Part shown: one piece after another, positions 12,901 through 19,964 of the stretch
How positions within the stretch are numbered: position 1 is the first letter of the stretch
Layout: each line of letters opens with the position of its first letter
Origin: Linyphia triangularis
Taxonomy: Eukaryota > Arthropoda > Arachnida > Araneae > Linyphiidae
DNA: 64,000 nucleotides
Reading direction: 5' to 3'
Assembly: GCA_963978545.1 (NCBI GenBank)
Contig: OZ021722.1
Span: forward strand, 2,480,001 to 2,544,000
Translations under genes and position numbers: made by a program
The notes under the pieces: generated by a model
Seen by the model: the letters and a program-made list of their open reading frames with translations, nothing else
Told to the model about the DNA's origin: nothing
Database searches by the model: none

Positions 12901-15900
12901 AGTTTTGACTTTCAAATTTTGCTTTGTACTAACATCATGTGTTAAAATATTCTTAAAGGGGTGTTGTATTATAGTTTTTAACGGGGAATTTTTTTATGTT
13001 TCTCGACAAGGGAGGGACTTCTAATATTAAGGCTTTACGTAGCAATTAATTTTTAGTGTGTGAGGCGACCTTACACTTAAGTAGCAATGAACCTTTCAAT
13101 GAGTTAAGTAAGCCTGTGCTTATGTGTCAATGACTTTTTCAGCGAGCAAAGCGAGCTCGATATTGCGTTGCGATGAACGAGTGATGCGCCAAAAATTAGG
13201 GTCTGTACACCAATGACGGATTTCCGCAACGCTGGGCCTCACAGCTGTGCTAAAATAATGCACATGGTAAAATTTCGTGGCGAAGCACGTGTATTTAGCT
13301 AGTGTCCTATAAATCCTATATATTTTTTTAAATCGACAAAAACGTCCTATATTATCCTATATTTTACAAATGTCCTATATATCCTATATTGATTCGATCT
13401 ATATTTACTTCGAATCCGTAATAACGGCGCCGTTTGCTGCCATTTTTTAAATTTCGGATTCTTTGGCGCAATCATAGGTGAGAAAGACCTGACAAAAGCG
13501 ATTTTGTAACGGCGGCGTTTTATCCTCTTGTTACGTCACGTGCTGCATAACCTGCAACTCAACTCTACTGGACCGGCGGGAGTTGTAAAATGTAAACATG
13601 TGAACTTTTCTTCCATGCACGCGGTCTTGAATTTCTGATTTGTTTTCTCCTCCAACGTAGTAAATTAATTGGTCATAATACAGAGAGAGTGATGCAGCAA
13701 CAAAACTCTGCCTCGATAAAACCCGGATAAAAACGACTTGTGATTAACTTGCAGAACATTTTGAGTGCTCAATCAATAATTGAAGAAGGAAACAAAAGGG
13801 TTATGATGTCGGATGACGATTTTTTTATTCCAAATCCGATACGGATTCTGCGCCACGAATTGTTTACATCAAGCGGCGCCTAATTAGGGCAACCATAGGT
13901 TAACTCTTTGCTCTTAAAAAAGTGACGTGGCTGCCATTTTTTGGCGAAAATCACATTGGTGCCGAATCCGTTCCGGATTCGGAATATTAGCTACGATTTT
14001 TTCATAAAAGTCGCCAAAATTGAAAATGACGTCAATATGTTGTGATGTCAAATCCAAACGGTCACTAGGGTTTCCGGAAAACCAAGTCCCCGGTTCGCCA
14101 CATTCAGCGCTAAATTTCCCACTTTTCGCCGCCAATCCAACCGACACTGAACAGTAAATCTGAACCAATTAAAGACTGCAAACAGGAATAAAAAGAAAAT
14201 ACTTAAAGAAATTGGAGCAGTTATAGATGCTGGAAGCAAAAGACTCAAGATTGCAAATAATGTAATTAATAAAACTTGATTTAGGAATAGAATATTGAGG
14301 CAATAACGGATCACGTATTCAGGATCAGGCGATTTCTTTTTTAAAGGTGTGTTTTCTATTCTCTTAAATACAATATAACGAGTATATAAATGTATAACGA
14401 GTTAATTTTTAAGTTCAGTAGCAACTTTGTGCAGTTATTTGTTTTAAATTGTCCTATATTTAAAAAAAAAAAAATCCTATATATTCTTATTTTGTCACTT
14501 TGACCCCTGGTGGTGCTGACCAAACGGTATAGTGGTTAGCATGCTAGCTTCTAGACCGCGAGGTTGCGGGTTTGAGTCCTGTGTTAGGCATGGGTGTTTG
14601 TAAATGTATGTTGGCTTGTCTAATGACGAATGTTTCGGCGCATTATAGCCCTCGTGTTGCTGACGGCGCCAGATAATCTGAAAACAACTCCATGAGTGGT
14701 CTTTGAAGCCTTTGAAAAATAGTAGATGTTCATGAGAGAGAGAGAAAATCCGCTTTTCAGAGAGTAGGCTTTCTTTTTTTGACTCTATCGTTATTCCCAG
14801 CAAAATTCAGTGTTCTTCTTATAGCACTGTCACGAACCGATTATCTTTCCGAATATCTTTCATAATGTTGACATCACTAAAGGTCGGCCCGTGTTTAATT
14901 TTTGCTAGGAACTGTGGGACACATTTAAATAGTTCCAGTCACATAAATACTTGGGTTGATACTATGAACAGACAAGTGACTTTTTTCGGCATTTTCCCTT
15001 TTTCTCTCAAGGATTTACTTTAATTTTTTTAATCACCCAATGAGTCTACGTACTTTATCACTAATTTCTTGACAACGCATTTCTAGTAATACTCAGTAAT
15101 ATGAAGTGAAGTCAAATTTTATCTTAGATAATCTTAAACTTTCAGATTACCAAATTTAGTGAGCTCTCAACACTCGAATTCAAAACAGAATGAAGAAGAA
15201 CATGTGCTGTACGATCACTTTTGAGTCGCAGATTTGTACCATTTTCACGAATACGCTTGCGACCTTTTTAAATATTTCAGGATTTGATATACTTTAGTGA
15301 ATACTTCGACATAATAATTGCTAGATCTATCCTACGTATAAAAAAAATTTAGCTTCGATTTAATGTTCCCATTTTTTTTTTTTAATTTGATTCTAGACGG
15401 TATAAATTCACTTTTGACTCTGATTGTATTTGTATACTTCAAAACTATTTATGAAAATTCTTACTAAACACAGCAACTGACACAGAGCCATTGAATTTTA
15501 GACAAACTTTATTTCGACGAAAACACACCTTCTCCAATGGAAGCTGACAATGCATTCAGTATCCTTCAAATTAAATCTAAATGTAGAAATGCGAACTTGA
15601 AGTAGAAAAAAAGGCAGTTAGTGTGATATGCTTTGAAAGCGTTCAGTGACCAAAATCTCTTATTGACGCTCAACACCATTGTTGTTTTGCACCTAGTGTT
15701 TAAGCTGGATTGCACAATTTCTTTTGCAGAAACTAGTTTTTCTTAGCAAAAAGAATACAAGTTTCATCACTCTCTGATTTTTAATTTAAAATAATTAAGA
15801 AACTTTTAGTAATAAATTCGTTATGCAACGCAACGTTTATTGATCATGAAGTGCAGACACAGATGCTCTAAACTGAGAGGACAATTTCAAGAAGCTTACT

Positions 15901-18340
15901 ATTACGAATGGACTGCAAACCTTCAAAGGCTTCCATGCTATGCACTTGTATTGAAGTAACCAGCGGTTTTGCAGGATACTAAACAATGGTTAACCAACTA
16001 GCGGTAACCAAAAATGCCATCTTGTCTAGGAAACGACTTACGAGGACTGTACTTATAAAAGAAATGTGGCGCCTATATTATGGCCACTGGCCAATCATGG
16101 TGAGGGTGCTCTGAGGCTTTATCTAATGACAGTTAAAGTGAAAAAAAATCTAATAGTGACTATAGATCTACAATCTGACCAACACGGAACCTCACAATGG
16201 ACAATTCCCGTATTTAAAATTTTCTAATTCTAAATGTTGCGAAAAGGCCATAAACAAAAAATGTCTGCTCACTGCACTTTTTATTTTTTTAATTTGCAAC
16301 CTAAGTTGGCTTGTTAGATTTTGGCAGGAAAACGACATACTCGTCTTAAAATCGAATGCGACGTCACTTCATCTGAAACAACTTGGCTTGAAACACAGCA
16401 GAAGAAAACAGTTTTGCAAGTTTCTCACAAATCGCGCCAAACGGTACGAGATATGGCAATTGTCTACCAAACACACACCAACTTTTTGGCAGAAACCTCA
16501 CAATAACGGAAGGATGTCGTGACGTCACAGCTATTTCGGAGCTTATTGCTTCATAAATATAAACTAATTTAACTCGTTCATAAAAAATGCGGAAATTGTC
16601 CATTATAATAATAAACTACCAAACTATATTATACCAAACATCAACTAGAACAATACTCTTTTACCCACTGCTTGCTCTTTTAGGTTTGATGACCAATTTT
16701 TGGTTAACAAATATCATGATTTTGCTAATTTTGTAGTTGGATGTTTTAACAAAAGAGCTAGATCAAATGTCCTAATTTTAGCATTGAAGAAAGTTCTTTA
16801 GCGTTCCGCTAAAAAAGCATGCACAGCTTAAATCCCTGTTTGCACCCTACTGAACAAAATAAGCAAGGTGAAGCCTTGTTAAGTAACATTAGTTTTGACT
16901 TTTTCTTTTTATTGCCATTTGTTGGATGTAGCACAAAAAACCTGTTAATTTTACTTTCGAATTAAAAATTTAAGTGTCATTAGATAAATGAATGTTGGAT
17001 GCATAACTGTTTTTACGTGCCCCTATGTTTTAAAGTAACTGAGCACCAGAAGATATTGCAACATTTATTAACCCTGTTTGTGGTGAAAGGCAAAAAAAAA
17101 AATCAAAACTCCACCAGATTCAAGTTACTGCAAACAGATGAGATGGTTTTACTCTACAAAATAAGATATAGTACACTCCGTTTTTGATTTATATAATTTC
17201 ATGAAGTGATCATACCAAATGTTAAGGTTTTGTACAATGCAGTTAGATTGTAACATAGCGAGTATAGGAAATCTTTTTTACTTGGACTTCCTTTAAAAGC
17301 AATTTTTAAAGAATTTTTTTTTTTAAGAGAAAAAAATGTGTTGCTTGATGTTATTGCAAAATATTTAATTAATGACTTAAAGTAGTGTTACAAAAAACTT
17401 TTTTCTTAATTTTTAAAGGGAGGAACTGTTAGAACTTTTTTTGGTTACTGATTGCCTTTCAGCGTGAATAGATGCGAATGTAAATTGGAAGAATCATTTT
17501 ACTTATATTAACAAATAGTGACCTATTCTTATTTGGCCATGATTGAAAATGACTTATTTTATGATAAATTGCACAGATTTTGTGACTCAGTGTCTAATTT
17601 TCTTATTTGTATATGTTTGGTTTTTATGGACTATCTGTGTGCTAAATTTAATGTAAATCGTCCAAACAATTTTCATTTTAAGATGCCTTAATTATTCTTT
17701 TTTCCACCTATGAAATATGAAACAATAAAAAAAGTTATAAAAATAAAATACTCATGTATTAATAAACTCTTCAGCCAGAATTACAGTACCAGTTCGATGC
17801 ATTCTATCAAATTTTGGGGCTGTTACTGTCACTAAAAGGTTGCTTTTATGGAATTCTAATATACCAACTTGCCGTCATCCAATTGTGCTTTGGCTAGCGT
17901 TTAACCGACCATTTTTGAAACTTTTCCTGTTGCCAATTTTTTTTAATACATAAATAAATAATAAAATTACTTTAATCAGAATAAATCAATGATATTTAGA
18001 TGTGAGATTCATGTTGATTTTTAATAAATAAATTTTGAAGCGAAGTTTGCCGCATGTGGATAGAAATGTTTTTGATATCGGTGCTGTGTCAATGAGTATA
18101 AAAGTGGAAAGTGCATATAAAAAATATTTTAAAAACTTTATTTTAATGAGTTATTAGGTCACTGAGTCATTATTTAAATCATTTAGTTATTTAGATTGTG
18201 TTTTCAGATGTTTTGCGCTTTCTGACCATTCAGTTCAATTCGACCAGATGTTTTTTGGATGCTCTACAATATGTAATTTTTTGTTTTATTTTTCAGTCAT
18301 CCCAGAAAGCATCCGAAAGTTACTTAAGATGAAGTTGTGA
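869..18340 (+). CDS. CISD3: CISD3-like mitochondrial 2Fe-2S (NEET) protein, 3' three exons, 5' partial
   Basis: Joined exons 869-986, 4348-4492 and 18297-18340 encode 101 visible residues plus one split codon at the 5' edge. Two CDGSH-type cluster motifs are seen: CACGLSKKQPFCDGTH, split across exons 1 and 2, and CRCKQTNNRPYCDLSH. Each keeps the three Cys and one His that ligate a 2Fe-2S cluster. Two motifs in one chain is the hallmark of CISD3 (MiNT), a monomeric matrix protein of the mitochondrion; CISD1 and CISD2 have one motif and a membrane anchor. The family role is iron-sulfur and redox homeostasis. The second motif has Leu where CDGSH has Gly. The chain ends in a short basic tail after the second motif. 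The start codon and mitochondrial targeting peptide are not visible and should lie upstream of the window. Phases agree: 0 at intron 1, and 1 joined to 2 at intron 2. It converges on the RNA-binding gene on the - strand. Confidence 0.93.
1630..1965. repeat. Fold-back repeat
   Basis: Sequence at about 1658-1730 (attgctacataggg, then AGTATAACTGTT, then CCAAAAGAATGA) returns inverted at about 1870-1950 with few mismatches. The two arms flank a unique ~130 bp centre. Likely a palindromic MITE; target-site duplications not resolved. Confidence 0.65.
2028..2545 (+). repeat. Interspersed repeat family X, copy 1
   Basis: Shares a long collinear stretch with copies at 3730-4240, 17793-18150, 52432-52935 and, inverted, 10715-11130. 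Shared landmarks in order: a TCTGCGGAGGC segment, TTAATTAACCTCC, GCATTCTATCAA, TTTTGGGGCTGTTACTGTCA and an AT-rich 3' part with TTAATAAATA. No coding content recognised, class unknown. Confidence 0.75.
2975..3725 (-). mobile_element. Solo LTR, family L, copy 1
   Basis: Begins TG and ends CA when read on the - strand (with TATTATGAA for the usual TGTTACGAA start). Flanked by the 4-bp direct repeat ATAT at 2971-2974 and 3726-3729. A TATAAAA box lies upstream of a poly(A) signal (plus-strand tttatt at 3032-3037). Related over most of its length to LTRs at 37446-38144 and 53121-53722. No gag-pol sequence flanks it, so it is a solo LTR left by recombination. The TG..CA ends and 4-bp duplication suit the Gypsy group (inference). 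Confidence 0.88.
3730..4240 (+). repeat. Interspersed repeat family X, copy 2
   Basis: Same order of landmarks as copy 1 at 2028-2545, diverged by substitutions and small gaps. Its start abuts the ATAT duplication of the solo LTR. Confidence 0.7.
4348..4492 (+). CDS. CISD3: CISD3 exon completing motif 1 and carrying motif 2
   Basis: The acceptor is a pyrimidine tract ending ctgttcag at 4347 and the donor is gtgagt at 4493. The 145 nt encode 48 residues from PFCDGTHKND to LSHVKT plus one base of the next codon. Motif 1 is completed in its first residues and motif 2 lies near its end. The frame is the exact phase-0 continuation of exon 869-986. Confidence 0.94.
4600..4988. repeat. Fold-back MITE family Y, copy 1
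   Basis: Arm 4600-4740 is the inverse of arm 4850-4988. Landmarks in the right arm: CATTTCATGAAGTG, AGATTTTCTACAAAGTAG and GATCCTTACTAGGACTTCC. Other copies: 17170-17292 (one arm), 32441-32802, 37350-38425 (split by an LTR), 38785-39208 and 62445-62850. Confidence 0.75.
5121..6972. mobile_element. hAT-like DNA transposon remnant (non-autonomous)
   Basis: Ends are inverted repeats CAGGGCTGCCACTG (5121) and its complement ending at 6972, the CAGGG start common in hAT elements. TTAATA flanks both ends; an 8-bp hAT duplication is not perfect here. Subterminal copies of GGCTACTAAAGCAACTATTT lie at both ends, as expected of transposase-binding repeats. The interior has a degenerate tandem repeat (about 6280-6610) whose two overlapping open frames look like repeat translations. 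No transposase seen. Confidence 0.75.
7800..9400 (+). repeat. Minisatellite of ~146 bp, about 11 units
   Basis: Each unit has CACTTCCCATATGGTCACAA, AAGCTATTCCGATCTCGATT, AACCCACTTTAAGGGG and TTAAACGTTCCAAACGAG in order. Units vary by a few percent to ~15% by eye. Open frames on either strand are translations of this array and not genes. Confidence 0.9.
8704..9275 (+). repeat. Higher-order duplication of 286 bp in the minisatellite
   Basis: The segment from 8704 repeats from 8990 with an offset of 286 bp and almost no differences, while neighbouring single units differ clearly. A two-unit block was duplicated recently. Confidence 0.85.
9820..10708 (+). mobile_element. Helitron-like element H2
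   Basis: Begins with TC at 9820, directly after the CTAG end of H1, continues CGACATATATAAGGC, and ends TTCAGCTAG before T at 10709. It contains about three of the same ~146 bp units and a 3' region nearly identical to that of H1. A shorter sibling inserted or generated head to tail. Confidence 0.75.
10715..11130 (-). repeat. Interspersed repeat family X, inverted copy
   Basis: Inverse of the family X landmarks, with CGATAGAATTAATTGTCATC and GGGTTAATTAAGCC corresponding to the 5' part of the + copies. The AT-rich part lies at its low-coordinate end. Confidence 0.6.
11345..11545 (-). mobile_element. tRNA-derived SINE, family B
   Basis: The - strand has pol III box A (TGGTATAGTGGCTAGCG) and box B (GGTTCGAATCC) in a good T-arm stem (CCCGG...CCGGG), at about 11471-11542. 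The ends do not form an acceptor stem, so it is not a tRNA gene. A GC-rich body follows with a hairpin of ACGGAGGCC and its complement, separated by two bases. Confidence 0.75.
11546..11834. other. Low-complexity stretch
   Basis: Pyrimidine-rich tract including a C homopolymer near 11643-11660 and an ATT-rich run. No gene recognised. Confidence 0.5.
11835..13302 (+). mobile_element. Helitron-like element H3 with a different minisatellite
   Basis: Starts TCTATAGTAATAAAAC then a CTGT repeat, preceded by A. Ends GAAGCACGTGTATTTAGCTAG before T. The terminal part has the small stem CGTG-GCGAAG-CACG about ten bases before CTAG, typical of Helitrons. It shares only the last few dozen bases with H1 and H2. 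No Rep/helicase. Confidence 0.75.
11890..12900 (+). repeat. Minisatellite of ~143 bp, about 8 units, inside H3
   Basis: Recurring landmarks: CTGAAATTTTCAACATAAGT, CCTTCTAATTGGACTTTTGA and a TTAATTAA-rich linker, each unit ending in ACAAAACGACTTCTAATAGG. Unrelated in sequence to the array of H1 and H2. Confidence 0.85.
13303..14510. repeat. Unclassified element with TCCTATAT clusters at both ends
   Basis: At least five copies of TCCTATAT or close variants lie at 13305-13395 and two at 14450-14485. The right end reads toward CCAGGGGTCAAAGTGAC on the - strand, a possible hAT-type end; the left end is cut by H3. The interior has GC-richer open frames without recognised homology. Confidence 0.4.
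14513..14690 (+). mobile_element. tRNA-derived SINE, family A, copy 1
   Basis: Box A AACGGTATAGTGGTTAGC and box B GCGGGTTTGAGTCCTG, followed by a conserved body with CATGGGTGTTTGTAAATG, TTGGCTTGTCTAATGACG and a 3' part GACGGCGCCAGATAATCTG. The same body occurs in three more - strand copies (44165, 49739, 50846). Confidence 0.85.
14691..16195. other. Unannotated intron sequence
   Basis: AT-rich, with no repeat, RNA or exon recognised. Open frames are short and have no codon or homology support. Confidence 0.45.
16196..16604. repeat. Putative MITE with AATGGACAATT ends
   Basis: Left end AATGGACAATTCCCGTATTT (16196) matches the inverse of the right end, with AATGCGGAAATTGTCCATT ending at 16604. 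Only the outer ~20 bp are inverted. Opposed open frames inside have no recognised homology. Confidence 0.5.
17170..17292 (+). repeat. Fold-back MITE family Y, single arm
   Basis: Matches the right arm of family Y (TTTCATGAAGTGATCATACC to TACTTGGACTTCC). The partner arm is absent. Confidence 0.6.
17793..18150 (+). repeat. Interspersed repeat family X, 5' truncated copy
   Basis: Begins inside the family at GATGCATTCTATCAAATTTT and continues to its 3' AT-rich end. It ends ~145 bp before the last CISD3 exon. Confidence 0.65.
18297..18340 (+). CDS. CISD3: CISD3 terminal coding exon
   Basis: A 44-nt exon after the acceptor tttttcag at 18296. Two bases complete the Phe codon started by exon 4348-4492, then the frame reads IPESIRKLLKMKL and stops with TGA at 18338-18340. 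The exact phase match, the strong acceptor, the family-like short basic tail and a poly(A) signal 137 nt after the stop support it. It is too short to be found by open reading frame length. Confidence 0.86.
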
Positions 18341-18500
18341 TTCTCACTGAGTTTGGTAGTTTTTGCAAAGGAGATTTCAGAAGAGAGCTTTTCTGAGTTC
18401 ATACTTTGAATGCGTTGTATTCCTAATTAATGAAGAATGTTTATCTGACTTGTTAGCACAAAGGAATGAATTTGTAAATAAAGCATTGTTTTCTGATAAT
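18341..18500 (+). other. CISD3: CISD3 3' untranslated region
   Basis: Sequence from the TGA to shortly after the AATAAA at 18477-18482. The end point near 18500 is inferred from the usual 10-30 nt spacing. Repeat sequence begins at 18662. Confidence 0.6.
18477..18482 (+). terminator. Polyadenylation signal AATAAA of CISD3
   Basis: Canonical hexamer 137 nt downstream of the CISD3 stop codon, followed by a T-rich stretch suited to cleavage-factor binding. Confidence 0.75.
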
Positions 18501-18661
18501 TAACCTCATATTATTCTGTTTAGATTTAGATTGTAACAACCTAATAATGATATGTATTTGTAAAGACATGATGAAATATGCTAGTAAAAAACTAATCAAA
18601 ATTAATAACACTCTTTGATTTGAATTCAATGCACTGATTTAAACTGTATTCCAACTTTAAA

Positions 18662-19117
18662 CAGGGTTCCCACAGTCTTTAAAAGTTCTTAATAATTTAT
18701 AACTTGTTTTCCAGGCCTTTAAAAGTACTTGAAAATCCTTAGAGGTCCTTAAAAGTCACTTATCTGCGCAGAGCAAAACTTTCTGGTATATTTGTATTAC
18801 ACATGCATTATGTTGTACATGGTTTGATTTGTATTTGCTGATTGGTGGAGCAGAAATCGAATGGCTTTAGTTACACTCTGAGCAACGCACGTGAGATTAG
18901 ATTTCGCATGTTGCGAGCGATAAAAAACCATCATCAAAGCCCATTTATAATGCAAATTGTACACAAAAGGTTTTGATATTAACTCTCTGGACAAAGCTGA
19001 TGTAAAGTCACTCATTAAAGGCCTGATGCATGAAAACGAGTTTTCGAAGGTCCTTAAAAAATACTTAGGTTTTTAAAAGTCATTCATTATCATTCTGTGA
19101 TTTCAGTAGGAACCCTG
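18662..19117. mobile_element. hAT-like MITE
   Basis: Ends CAGGGTTCCCACAG and the inverse of CAGGGTTCCTAC form terminal inverted repeats 456 bp apart. AAAAGT-rich subterminal repeats (CCTTAAAAGT and similar) lie at both ends. No coding capacity. Confidence 0.65.
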
Positions 19118-19291
19118 TTAAAAAACCATATATTAATTCTTATTTCAAAGAGGAAAGTGTACCATAGTGTGTCGTTTTGCAATTTGTTTGAAATTTGTTC
19201 AGAAAGAGTTTTGATCATTACTGGTATTATTCAGTTAATCTATAGGATTCATTTATTACCTTGTTACCCTAGAATTATTAATTTTTATATT

Positions 19292-19942
19292 CTAGGGTGA
19301 GCCAAAAATGATTCGCAATATTGACATAACTCTTGCATTGTTCATACTGAATGTCCTCGTTCTTTTTATTGTTACGTTGTTGTGGTCTTGCTATGGAATT
19401 TCGATTCTAATTCTTATATTTGCCTTCCTTTTATTGCAGATAGTTCATGGATGCTCCATTAGAAGTTTACACCAAAGAGGAACAACGAGCAGTGATCCTG
19501 TTTTTGTGGTCGGAAGGTTTATCGGGGAGTATCATAAATAGTTACTCGTCTATTTAACAGAACCAAGTCACGTGCACTCTCAATGTTGTCATCATTTGTG
19601 GCCGTAAATGGTTGTCCTGCTCCTTCCTCATGCAACACACTCGTGCGGCCATTTTTAAAAAAAATTTTATCCATATGTAGACAATCTGTTGTGGCAAGAC
19701 ACTGTGCCCGTATTGTGTCAAAAATCTTGTGTGGGTTGCTGCTTGTTCTTCTTTGGTGCAAACTTCTAATAGAACGGCCATGATATATCTGCAATAAAAG
19801 AAAGACAAATGGAGGAATTAGGATCGAAATTCCATTGCAGGACAACAACAACATAACAATACAATAAACTATGTCACAGGTCAGTATGAACAATGCAAGA
19901 AGAGTTATGTCAACATTGTGGATAATTTTTGACTCGCCCTCG
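19292..19942. mobile_element. Fold-back mariner derivative: two opposed 5' ends
   Basis: Both ends carry the same mariner-like terminal repeat and leader (TTGACATAACTCTTGCATTG and close kin) in opposite orientation. The + strand half reads MDAPLEVYTKEEQRAVILF then LWSEGLSG. The - strand half reads ALLEVCTKEEQ-like sequence and then, across frameshifts, KNGRTSVLHEEGAG, ATNDDNIESARDLVLL and NRRVTI. These match the N-terminal HTH region of mariner (SETMAR/Mos1-type) transposases. The catalytic D,D34D core is missing. Confidence 0.75.
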
Positions 19943-19962
19943 TAAAAGGAATTTAATAGCAA
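19519..19962 (-). pseudogene. Mariner transposase N-terminal fragment
   Basis: The - strand open frame contains NGRTSVLHEEGAGQPFTATN and ESARDLVLLNRRVTI, the second HTH region of mariner transposases. An upstream QYGHSVLPQQ segment lies in another frame. It then runs into the opposed + strand copy, so it is a dead fragment. Confidence 0.7.
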
Positions 19963-19964
19963 AT

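Larger units (their letters stand above)
4493..18296 (+). other. CISD3 intron 2
   Basis: A 13.8 kb intron that makes the last 14-codon exon easy to miss. It holds most of the DNA-transposon and Helitron content of the first 18 kb. No other gene on either strand can be supported inside it. Confidence 0.8.
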
